From the NCBI RefSeq assembly GCF_030269905.1, contig NZ_BSVC01000006.1:62001-126000 (forward strand): a stretch of DNA of 64,000 bases. Direction: 5' to 3'. The translations under genes were made by a program, and so were the position numbers. The notes beneath the pieces are model-generated. The model was not told the origin of the DNA, did not search any database, and saw nothing but the letters and a program-made list of their open reading frames with translations. Every line of letters starts with the position of its first letter. Positions within the stretch are counted from its first letter, which is position 1. Positions 44,060-51,790 of this stretch are shown here, one piece after another. Source of the stretch: Pelosinus sp. IPA-1 (GTDB lineage: Bacteria > Bacillota > Negativicutes > DSM-13327).

Positions 44060-45130
44060 ATGAGGCGAAAAACTTCCGAATCCTTATTAAAAATGATTTT
44101 TCAGTATGTAAGCGATGCAATACTCATTTTAGATGAACAAGGAATGATTGTGGAGGCCAATCCATCGATTGAAATGCTGACAGGTTATTGTACTAAGGAG
44201 CTTATTCATAAAGTGAAATTAAGCAGTATTTGCCAGGGAATGGACAAATGTGCAGATTTTACCGTTTGTACAAATTGTTTTACGAATTTAGGAAGTATTT
44301 CTTCTTTTGAAATTCGCTTACTGCATAGGAATGGGCAAATCTTTTCCGCAGCTGCAAGTACGACTCGTTTGCAAGAACATATGGGTGGTTTGTTAGTAGT
44401 CGTACTAAGGGACATGTCAGAACATAATAAAGAGGAACAAAAGCAATTACAAAAAAAAATGGCTAATTATATGATTCAAGCACAAGAAGAGGAACGTAAG
44501 AGAGTATCCCGTGAATTGCATGACGGAGTAGGACAAAGTATTTATAGTATGATTGTGGGTCTTAATATCATTGGGCAAATGGAACTTAAAGATGAATTAA
44601 AAGAACATTTTCAAATGGTACAAGATATGGCGGTGCAGGCTTTAAATGAAGTACGATACATTGCTGTCGATCTTAGACCTTCCTCCCTCGATGATTGGGG
44701 TCTATTACCAGCCCTACGGTCTTTCATTAAACAGTTTGAGCGAACCTATGGCATTGTAACAACCTTATCTGTTGTAGGAAAAGAACGTCGTTACAAATCA
44801 GCGGTAGAAACGGCCCTTTATCGTATCTGTCAAGAGGCTATGGTTAACGCAGCTAAATATGCGAACATTGATAAACTACAGATATATTTTGAAGAACAGG
44901 ATCAACAGTTGCACTTAGTAGTTACAGATTTTGGGCGGGGTTTTAATATTGAAAAGATTGAAATACAGGGAACAGGACTTGGGCTGTACGGTATGCGAGA
45001 GCGGGCAGAATTGATTGGCGGCACTCTTGATATTACATCCAACTTTGGCCATGGTACTACGATTCGGGTTAATGTTCCCTTAAGTAAACAGGAGGAAACA
45101 ACTTATGACCATCCGTGTTTTAATAGCTGA
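44060..45130 (+). CDS. nreB: PAS sensor histidine kinase, NreB-like
   Basis: 356 residues, no membrane segment. An N-terminal PAS domain (about 1-130) carries a Cys cluster: C44, then C58, C64, C70, C73. A HisKA_3 dimerisation region follows with the phosphorylated His in VSRELHDGVGQS, then a HATPase_c domain (N box ICQEAMVNAAKYA, G boxes DFGRGFN and GTGLGLYGMRERAELIGG). Staphylococcal NreB is a cytoplasmic O2 sensor with a PAS-bound Fe-S cluster; the Cys here (CX5CX5CX2C) could play the same role with different spacing. ATG 44060 with GGGGG 8 nt upstream; the end overlaps nreC by 26 bp. Confidence 0.85.
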   Translation: MRRKTSESLLKMIFQYVSDAILILDEQGMIVEANPSIEMLTGYCTKELIHKVKLSSICQGMDKCADFTVCTNCFTNLGSISSFEIRLLHRNGQIFSAAASTTRLQEHMGGLLVVVLRDMSEHNKEEQKQLQKKMANYMIQAQEEERKRVSRELHDGVGQSIYSMIVGLNIIGQMELKDELKEHFQMVQDMAVQALNEVRYIAVDLRPSSLDDWGLLPALRSFIKQFERTYGIVTTLSVVGKERRYKSAVETALYRICQEAMVNAAKYANIDKLQIYFEEQDQQLHLVVTDFGRGFNIEKIEIQGTGLGLYGMRERAELIGGTLDITSNFGHGTTIRVNVPLSKQEETTYDHPCFNS

Positions 45131-45764
45131 TGATCACGCTGTTGTCCGTTCAGGATTAGCTATGCTAATTAACTCTCAGCAGGACATGGAGGTGGTTGGG
45201 GAAGCTGCAGATGGAAGGGAAGCTGTAGAATTAGGATTAAAACTACTTCCACAAGTGGCACTTATGGATTTGAGTATGCCTCCAGGTGAGAATGGTTTAA
45301 TTGCTACTGCAAGATTAAAGGAATTGCTACCACAAACTCGAGTGCTGATTTTGACTATGCATGATGATGAAGAATATTTGTTTCAATCTCTAAAGGCAGG
45401 GGCAATGGGATACATCTTAAAGAACGCTCCTCAATTTGATTTAATTCAGGCGATTCGTACAGTTAACCAAGGAGAATCGTATTTGTATCCATCTGCTGCA
45501 AAATCGTTAATTGAAGGATTTTTGAGGCAAGGAAATAAAAGGGAAGAGGTTGAGTCACTCACCTTATTAACAGAACGAGAACGACAAACATTACGCTTAG
45601 TAGCTATGGGGTATGCTAATAAAGATATTGCTGAGCAACTTTGTCTTTCCGTCAAAACCGTTGAAGCTTATAAAACGAGAATAATGGAAAAACTCCAGTT
45701 TAAAACTAGGCCTGAAATGGTGAAGTACGCCATAAAAAAAGGACTATTAGATTTAGAGGGATAA
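45105..45764 (+). CDS. nreC: LuxR-type response regulator, NreC-like
   Basis: 219 residues. Receiver domain with IADDHAVVRSG acidic patch, the phosphoacceptor Asp in VALMDLSMPP and Lys in YILKNAP; then a LuxR-type helix-turn-helix (LTERERQTLRLVAMGYANKDIAEQLCLSVKTVEAYKTRIM). Staphylococcal NreC binds TAGGGN4CCCTA, and three tandem copies of exactly this pattern lie in the island at 31949, 32670 and 35645. AGGAGG 8 nt upstream. It should activate HPP, asrABC and narK-narGHJI when phosphorylated. Confidence 0.9.
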   Translation: MTIRVLIADDHAVVRSGLAMLINSQQDMEVVGEAADGREAVELGLKLLPQVALMDLSMPPGENGLIATARLKELLPQTRVLILTMHDDEEYLFQSLKAGAMGYILKNAPQFDLIQAIRTVNQGESYLYPSAAKSLIEGFLRQGNKREEVESLTLLTERERQTLRLVAMGYANKDIAEQLCLSVKTVEAYKTRIMEKLQFKTRPEMVKYAIKKGLLDLEG

Positions 45765-45840
45765 TACTACAAAGTAGAAATTAGATAATCCTAATTTTAG
45801 GGTTAAATGCATGATGTTTATAAAATTTGGAGGTTGCAGG

Positions 45841-46812
45841 ATGGATGGATTATATGACATTGTAGGCAGGCGCATTCATTATTTGCGAGTAGCAGTAACC
45901 GACAGATGCAATTTTCGCTGTCAATACTGTATGCCATCAGATGGCGTAAAATGGACGGAGCATGACAATATTTTACGATATGAAGAACTACTACGAATTA
46001 TCCATGCATTTACCAGCTTAGGAATTGATAAAGTACGTATTACTGGTGGAGAGCCTTTAGTACGTAAAGGTCTAATACCTTTTTTAAAAAAGGTTACAGC
46101 GATTGCAGGTATTAAAGAAGTCGTGCTAACAACCAATGGTAGTATGCTCGAAGAATATGCTCCCCTTTTAAAGAAAGCAGGGGTGAAACGCGTAAATGTG
46201 AGTCTTGATACCTTATATCCTGAAAGGTTTAAAAAAATAACAGGACAAGATGCATTGCATCAAGTATTGGCAGGGATAAAAAAAGCGCAAGCAGTAGGTC
46301 TTACGCCAATTAAAATAAATATGGTTGTTATGAAAGATTTCAATTCAGATGAACTTGTTGACTTTGCGAATTTGGCAATGGAGAATCCATATCAAATTCG
46401 ATTTATTGAATATATGCCCTTTTGCTCTGATAAAAACTACCTATTTACCGCAGCTGAGATAAAACAACAACTTATTACCGCTGGTTTTACGACAATGCTT
46501 CCAGAGGTGAGTAATAATTCTCCAGCTCAAGTATATCGTTTTCCCCAATCGCAGGGTTCAATTGGTTTTATTACTCCTGTATCCCAGCATTTCTGTAGCT
46601 CCTGCAATCGCATTCGTCTCACACCCGATGGCAATCTTAAGCCCTGTTTATTATCGAACCAAGAATATTCTTTGCGAGATGTTTTACGTGCAGGAATCTC
46701 TGATCAAGAGCTTTTAGATACGATAAGACAAGTGGTTTGGAATAAGCCGATGGAACATGAGTTAAAGAAGGGGAAGAAAAGTGAAAGGGGCATGTATCGT
46801 ATTGGAGGGTAA
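45841..46812 (+). CDS. moaA: GTP 3',8-cyclase MoaA (molybdenum cofactor synthesis)
   Basis: 323 residues, radical SAM. It converts GTP towards cyclic pyranopterin monophosphate. Radical cluster C23, C27, C30 (CNFRCQYC); the second cluster lies at FCSSCNRIRLTPDGNLKPC; the C-terminus ends with the conserved Gly-Gly. Start at ATG 45841 with GGAGG about 9 nt upstream. It opens the Moco cluster and its end overlaps mobA by 32 bp. Confidence 0.95.
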   Translation: MDGLYDIVGRRIHYLRVAVTDRCNFRCQYCMPSDGVKWTEHDNILRYEELLRIIHAFTSLGIDKVRITGGEPLVRKGLIPFLKKVTAIAGIKEVVLTTNGSMLEEYAPLLKKAGVKRVNVSLDTLYPERFKKITGQDALHQVLAGIKKAQAVGLTPIKINMVVMKDFNSDELVDFANLAMENPYQIRFIEYMPFCSDKNYLFTAAEIKQQLITAGFTTMLPEVSNNSPAQVYRFPQSQGSIGFITPVSQHFCSSCNRIRLTPDGNLKPCLLSNQEYSLRDVLRAGISDQELLDTIRQVVWNKPMEHELKKGKKSERGMYRIGG

Positions 46813-47395
46813 CCGGTTTTCAATTGTTGTATTAGCAGGTGGTCAGAGTAGCCGGATGGGCTGCGACAAAGCGGCACTTCCTTGGGAAAATGGAGATATC
46901 CTCCATAACTTATTGTTAAAAATGCTAACATTGTCTGATGATATCCTAGTAGTGAGTAACATCACTAGAAATATTAAACTGCCTGTCCGGCAAGTTCCTG
47001 ATATCCTAATGTCTAAAGGGCCCTTAAGTGGTATTCATGCAGGACTATTCTATGCTCGATATTCTCGGGTTTTTGTTACGGCCTGTGATACACCTTTTTT
47101 AAAACCTGAAATTATTCCAATTATTGTTCAATCCTTGGAAAGCCAGGATGGGGCTGTTACTGTACGTAAAGGGAAAATAGAACCCCTATTGGCCTGTTAT
47201 CGAAAACCTTGCGCTGCCATAATCGAAGAGCTTATTCCGAAGGAACAATACAGTGTTCTTAGATTGTTAGATAAAATTCACTGGGTGCCTGTTACTTGTC
47301 TAGATGAACTGGATGATTGCCTTTTTACAAACATTAATACGTATAGTGATTATGAAAAAGCAAAACTAATATTGGGAAGGGGAAAAGAAGTATGA
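46781..47395 (+). CDS. mobA: Molybdenum cofactor guanylyltransferase
   Basis: 204 residues. It joins GMP to molybdopterin, making the MGD form needed by NarG. Motifs: VVLAGGQSSRMGCDKAALPW (nucleotide binding), GPLSGIHAGL and VTACDTPFLKPE. Start GTG 46781 overlaps moaA by 32 bp. The 3' end overlaps mobB by 4 bp. Confidence 0.93.
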   Translation: MKGACIVLEGNRFSIVVLAGGQSSRMGCDKAALPWENGDILHNLLLKMLTLSDDILVVSNITRNIKLPVRQVPDILMSKGPLSGIHAGLFYARYSRVFVTACDTPFLKPEIIPIIVQSLESQDGAVTVRKGKIEPLLACYRKPCAAIIEELIPKEQYSVLRLLDKIHWVPVTCLDELDDCLFTNINTYSDYEKAKLILGRGKEV

Positions 47396-47880
47396 TACCC
47401 CTTATATCATTTGTGGGCTATTCTGATAGTGGTAAAACCACCCTTTTGGTAAAGGTTATTTCTGAGCTTAAAAGTCGTGGTTATCGAATTGCTGTTATTA
47501 AACATGATGGACATGATTTTGAAATAGATCATAAAGGGACTGATACTTACAAGCACCGCCAAGCTGGTGCTGATATTGTATGTATTGCCTCTAGTAAGAA
47601 AGTCGCTATAATAGAAAACTTTACTCATCCACCAGTATTGGATGATATAGTGCAGAGTATTACTAATGTTGATTTGATTTTGACGGAAGGCTTTAAACAA
47701 GAAAAAAAACCACAAATCGAAGTACACCGCCAGGGAATAGAATGTATTGGTCCCAAAAAGAATCGGATTGCGTTAATTGCGGATCAACAGATTTATGAGG
47801 GTGTACCGTATTTTAAATTGGATGAGATAGAAGCGGTTGCTGACTTTTTAGAAAATATAATTCAAGATTCAACGCTATAG
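47392..47880 (+). CDS. mobB: Molybdopterin-guanine dinucleotide biosynthesis GTPase
   Basis: 162 residues, P-loop protein with GYSDSGKTTLLVKVI (Walker A) and DLILTEGFKQEKKPQIEVHR. MobB aids MobA in forming MGD. Overlaps mobA by 4 bp (ATGA); a 48-bp gap precedes moeA. Confidence 0.93.
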   Translation: MIPLISFVGYSDSGKTTLLVKVISELKSRGYRIAVIKHDGHDFEIDHKGTDTYKHRQAGADIVCIASSKKVAIIENFTHPPVLDDIVQSITNVDLILTEGFKQEKKPQIEVHRQGIECIGPKKNRIALIADQQIYEGVPYFKLDEIEAVADFLENIIQDSTL

Positions 47881-47928
47881 CTGTAGGGTTAATTTCTTAT
47901 CTGCTATTTTGGGAAAGGAGACTTGGAA

Positions 47929-49140
47929 ATGGCAATATCATTAGAAGATTCTATGTCAATTTTACTAGAAAAAATAAAATTGCAAAAAAAAACTCATATT
48001 TCCCTAGAAGATTGCTATAATCGGGTATTAGCAGAAGACATTATTGCAGATATGGATTTTCCTCCTTTTGATCGATCGCCCTTAGATGGTTATGCAGTAA
48101 GAATGGAAGATGTACAATCTGCCTCTTCTTTTAATCCTGTGGTGCTAAAACAAGTAGATTATGTACCAGCAGGCAGTTGGCCAAGTAAAAAAGTTGAAAT
48201 AGGCATGGCAACACGCATTATGACAGGGGCGAAAATCCCTGAAGGAGCAGATGCTATCATTCGACTGGAAGATACAGAAGTTCAACAGGACATGGTTAGC
48301 ATCTTCGCAGCTAAAGATGCCAATCACAATATCTGTAGGCAAGGGGAAGAAATTTGTATTGGCCAGATTATGCTAAAAAAAGGCACGGTCATTAAGGATG
48401 GAGCGATGGGGATACTGGCGATGCTTGGCAGGAGTAAACCCTTGGTTTATGAGCAGCCGAAAGTTGCTATCTTGGCTACTGGGACTGAGATTGTTAGTGT
48501 TGATCAGCCTCTAACCAAAGGAAAGATTCGGAATTCGAATAGTTATATGTTAATGGCAAAAGTTAGAGAAGCTGGAGGACAACCGATTCTTTTAGGGCAG
48601 GTCAAAGATGATATTAAAGAAATGGAAAAGAAGCTAATAGGGCATGAGAACATTGCTATGTATATCACGACAGGGGGGGCGTCTGTTGGTGATTATGACT
48701 TAATGGAGCAATTATTTTATAAAATGAAAATTCCCATGTTATTCAGTCGCTTAGCAATGAAGCCAGGCATGCCGGTAATAACAGGTTTCTGGCATGATAC
48801 ATTGGTGGTAGCCTTATCTGGAAATCCGGCATCAGCAAATGTTTCTTTTGAAGTGCTACTAAGGCCTTTACTGCGAAAAATGGCAGGAATTATTGAGATT
48901 GAAAGGCCTAGAGCAGAAGCTAAGCTTAAGAAGGCCTTTAATAAAAAAAGTAAGTCTAGGCGTTTCATTTGGGCTAGGTGTGAAAATATCGATGGAGCCC
49001 TATATGCTGAACCGATTGATTTTCAAGGAAATGGTATGTTGTCAGGCTTGTTGCCAGCTAACGCTCTTATTGATGTTTCGGCGGACAGTAGTTGTTTACC
49101 AATAGGAACGAGGGTAAATCTTCGTTTATTGACTGATTAG
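47929..49140 (+). CDS. moeA: Molybdopterin molybdenumtransferase
   Basis: 403 residues. It inserts molybdenum into adenylated molybdopterin. Motifs: DMDFPPFDRSPLDGYAVR near the N-terminus, IMTGAKIPEGADAII, and the core TGGASVGDYD with KPGMPV and ALSGNPASANVSFE. ATG at 47929 with GGAG 8 nt upstream, rather than TTG 47923. It is followed after 13 bp by a second MoeA/Mog-related gene. Confidence 0.94.
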   Translation: MAISLEDSMSILLEKIKLQKKTHISLEDCYNRVLAEDIIADMDFPPFDRSPLDGYAVRMEDVQSASSFNPVVLKQVDYVPAGSWPSKKVEIGMATRIMTGAKIPEGADAIIRLEDTEVQQDMVSIFAAKDANHNICRQGEEICIGQIMLKKGTVIKDGAMGILAMLGRSKPLVYEQPKVAILATGTEIVSVDQPLTKGKIRNSNSYMLMAKVREAGGQPILLGQVKDDIKEMEKKLIGHENIAMYITTGGASVGDYDLMEQLFYKMKIPMLFSRLAMKPGMPVITGFWHDTLVVALSGNPASANVSFEVLLRPLLRKMAGIIEIERPRAEAKLKKAFNKKSKSRRFIWARCENIDGALYAEPIDFQGNGMLSGLLPANALIDVSADSSCLPIGTRVNLRLLTD

Positions 49141-49153
49141 AGAGGAAAAAATA

Positions 49154-50170
49154 ATGAAATCAATTGATGTAAGTCAGGCAATCGGTATGATCTTAGGACA
49201 AGATCTTACTCGTGTTGTCCCTGGGGAAACGAGCGGCGTAGCTTTTAAAAAGGGTCATATCATTAAGGCAGAAGATATTTCTTTAATGCGCAGCATGGGG
49301 AAAAATAATGTATATGTTATGGAATTTGGTGAGGATCAAGTTCACGAAAATGATGCAGCAGAGCAGTTAGCCCTTTTGGTAGGACATAAAGACTTGTTGC
49401 TATCAGAAGCTGCCGAAGGTAAGGTAGGGATACGGGCACAGTGTCATGGTCTACTTAAGATAAATACTGAGAAATTATTTGAAATTAATATGTTAGAGGG
49501 GGTAGCCCTTTCTACCTTACATAATAATAGCCTTGTGTGTGTGAATGAACTAGTCGCTATTGCAAAGATTATCCCTCTGGTTTTACCAAAGAAAACAATG
49601 AATCAAGTAAAAGAAATATGTATAGATGAAGATATAATCCGTATTATCCCTTTTACTGCGAAAAAGGCAGGCTTACTGATTACAGGAAGTGAGGTATATT
49701 ATGGTATAATACAAGATAAATTTGAAGCGGTAATAAAAAAGAAGTTTGCAGATCTGGGCAGTGTAGTAACAGAAACAATATTTTTACCAGATGATGAAAA
49801 TTTAATCGCAGAAAAGATAAAGACATTGGCTGCCAAAAATGACATTGTATTTGTAACTGGCGGCATGTCAGTCGATCCTGATGACGTTACATTGGCAGGT
49901 GTAAAAAAGGCAGGGGCAGATGTAGCAGTATATGGCACACCTGTTTTACCAGGTGCTATGTTTATGACGGCCTATTTAGGTGAAATACCTGTAATCGGTA
50001 TTCCTGCATGTGGTATGTTTAGTAAAGTAACGGTGCTTGATGTAGTATTACCCAAGATATTAATCGGTGAGCGTATTACGCGCCAGTATATAGCTTCCCT
50101 AGGACATGGTGGTTTATGTCGCCGTTGCGAGAGTGGCTGCACGTATCCTCATTGTTCATTTGCAAAGTAA
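49154..50170 (+). CDS. Molybdopterin-binding protein, MoeA/MogA-related, with Cys-rich tail
   Basis: 338 residues. Family core FVTGGMSVDPDDVTLAGVKKAGADV with GTPVLPGAMFMTAYLGEIPVIGIPACGMF matches the molybdopterin-binding domain shared by MoeA, MogA and CinA; the N-terminal part (SIDVSQAIGMILGQDLTRVVPG...) resembles the MoeA opening but is not a full MoeA. The last 22 residues hold CRRCESGCTYPHC, a CX2CX3CX4C motif suited to a metal. Similar proteins occur in Moco gene sets of anaerobes; the exact step is unknown. Confidence 0.8.
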   Translation: MKSIDVSQAIGMILGQDLTRVVPGETSGVAFKKGHIIKAEDISLMRSMGKNNVYVMEFGEDQVHENDAAEQLALLVGHKDLLLSEAAEGKVGIRAQCHGLLKINTEKLFEINMLEGVALSTLHNNSLVCVNELVAIAKIIPLVLPKKTMNQVKEICIDEDIIRIIPFTAKKAGLLITGSEVYYGIIQDKFEAVIKKKFADLGSVVTETIFLPDDENLIAEKIKTLAAKNDIVFVTGGMSVDPDDVTLAGVKKAGADVAVYGTPVLPGAMFMTAYLGEIPVIGIPACGMFSKVTVLDVVLPKILIGERITRQYIASLGHGGLCRRCESGCTYPHCSFAK

Positions 50171-50183
50171 AAGGAGTGGAATT

Positions 50184-50675
50184 ATGGGAGAATTTACTCA
50201 TTTTAATACCAAAGGTGAGAGTCATATGGTGGATGTGAGTGCAAAAGAGATAACCCATCGACAAGCAGTTGCTCGTGGACAAATTTTTATGGAAGTGGAA
50301 ACATTAGAAAAGATATATGACAGTCAAATTGCCAAAGGCAATGTTTTGGAAGTGGCACGTTTAGCGGGTATTATGGCGGCTAAACAGACACAGCATTTAA
50401 TACCTCTTTGCCATCCTTTACCGATAAGTTCTGTTATGATCAGTTTCACCAAAGGGGAAGCCTCTGTTATCATTGAGGCGACTGTTAGAGTGAGCGGACA
50501 AACAGGTGTTGAAATGGAAGCCATGACAGCCGTTAGCATCGCCGCTTTGACCATATATGACATGTGTAAAGCCATTGACCGTTCTATGGTAATATCGAAT
50601 GTTTGTTTAATGAAAAAGGAAGGCGGTAAGAGTGGCCTATTTGAGAGGGAGGACGATCCATGTCTGCAAAAATAG
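50184..50675 (+). CDS. moaC: Cyclic pyranopterin monophosphate synthase
   Basis: 163 residues, usual size. It completes the MoaA reaction. Motifs: MVDVSAKEITHRQAVARG, KGNVLEVARLAGIMAAKQTQHLIPLCHPLPI and GVEMEAMTAVSIAALTIYDMCKA. Start at ATG 50184, with AAAGGAG about 7 nt upstream, not the longer frame. It overlaps the next gene by 16 bp. Confidence 0.95.
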   Translation: MGEFTHFNTKGESHMVDVSAKEITHRQAVARGQIFMEVETLEKIYDSQIAKGNVLEVARLAGIMAAKQTQHLIPLCHPLPISSVMISFTKGEASVIIEATVRVSGQTGVEMEAMTAVSIAALTIYDMCKAIDRSMVISNVCLMKKEGGKSGLFEREDDPCLQK

Positions 50676-51613
50676 CTGCTGTTTGCATTAGCAAGGAAAA
50701 GGGTGTACGCAAAACGAATATTGGTGAGGCTACTCTAATCCCCAACTGGGGCATGGAAGGTGACGCCCATGCAGGGAAATGGCATAGGCAGATTAGTTTA
50801 CTCAGTGTAGATAGTATAGAAAAAATGCGGGAAATGGGGAAGCAAAAAGGTCTAGAGTTAGTTCCGGGGGATTTTGCTGAAAACCTTACTACAGAAGGCT
50901 TAGAACTTTTCAAACTGCCAGTAGGTACCTATCTTAAAGCTGGTGAAACATTATTAGAAGTGACCCAGATTGGTAAGAGTTGTCATCATGGCTGTGAAAT
51001 ATTTAAACAGGTTGGTCAATGTGTTATGCCAAAAGAAGGCATTTTTACCCGCGTACTTGTTGGTGGTAAAGTTAAGGCTGAGGATCCAATTACACTCTGG
51101 CAGGGAATACCAGTAGGAATTATTACTGCTAGTGACAAAGGTGCTAAAGGTGAACGGGAAGATACCAGTGCCAAAGAAATTGAAAAACTTATACCCGAGA
51201 TTCAAGGGCAGGTTATTGACTATCGTATACTGCCAGATGATCAGGAGGTGTTAGCAAAGGCTATGACGGAGATGGTAGACCAGCTTGGTGTAGGTCTTTT
51301 ACTTACTACTGGGGGCACTGGTTTTTCCCCTAGAGATGTAACTCCTGAAGCAACTTTGCGCGTGATTGAAAGAGCTGTCCCTGGACTCCCAGAGGCCATG
51401 CGCCGAGAAAGCTTTGCTATATCCCCAAGGGCTATGTTAAGCCGAGCTGTGGCAGGTATTCGTGGTAAATGCCTTATTGTCAATCTGCCAGGTAGCCCCA
51501 AAGCAGTACGAGAATGTCTGCAAGTCATTTTACCTGTACTGCCTCATGCCCTAGATATCCTTCGTGGCACGGGCAGTGAATGCGGACAATCAATTACTGG
51601 TAAAGGGTTATAA
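50660..51613 (+). CDS. Fusion of MOSC domain and MogA molybdopterin adenylyltransferase
   Basis: 317 residues, two domains. Residues 1-147: a MOSC domain (GEATLIPNWGMEGDAHAGKWHRQISLLS, VPGDFAENLTTEGLEL, the Cys in IGKSCHHGCEIF). Residues 148-317: a MogA/MoaB domain (VGIITASDKGAKGEREDTSA, LLLTTGGTGFSPRDVTPEA, NLPGSPKAVRECL). MogA adenylates molybdopterin before MoeA adds molybdenum; MOSC domains bind metal-sulfur or pterin cofactor. The fusion implies handing on the activated cofactor. It ends the Moco operon before a terminator. Confidence 0.9.
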   Translation: MSAKIAAVCISKEKGVRKTNIGEATLIPNWGMEGDAHAGKWHRQISLLSVDSIEKMREMGKQKGLELVPGDFAENLTTEGLELFKLPVGTYLKAGETLLEVTQIGKSCHHGCEIFKQVGQCVMPKEGIFTRVLVGGKVKAEDPITLWQGIPVGIITASDKGAKGEREDTSAKEIEKLIPEIQGQVIDYRILPDDQEVLAKAMTEMVDQLGVGLLLTTGGTGFSPRDVTPEATLRVIERAVPGLPEAMRRESFAISPRAMLSRAVAGIRGKCLIVNLPGSPKAVRECLQVILPVLPHALDILRGTGSECGQSITGKGL

Positions 51614-51655
51614 AAAGAGAGACAAAGTATAGATTAATCCTATATATAATAAAAC

Positions 51656-51690
51656 ACTCCTAAACAGATTTTGTTTAGGAGTATTTGTTT
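51656..51690 (+). terminator. Terminator after the Moco cluster
   Basis: ACTCCTAAACA (51656-51666) and TGTTTAGGAGT (51672-51682), a perfect 11-bp stem, then ATTTGTTTT. Confidence 0.85.
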
Positions 51691-51790
51691 TAATTGTGGG
51701 GAAAGTGGGATATTAAAACAGGAAATTGGCACAGGAGGAACGAATAAATTTCTTATAATAGATGTACGAGCACACTAGGAGGTTAAAATA

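Noticed and set aside
49154-50170. Second copy of moeA
   Set aside because: It shares the molybdopterin-binding core but is shorter, lacks the DGYAVR-type N-terminal motif of MoeA and has a Cys-rich tail, so a separate family is more likely.
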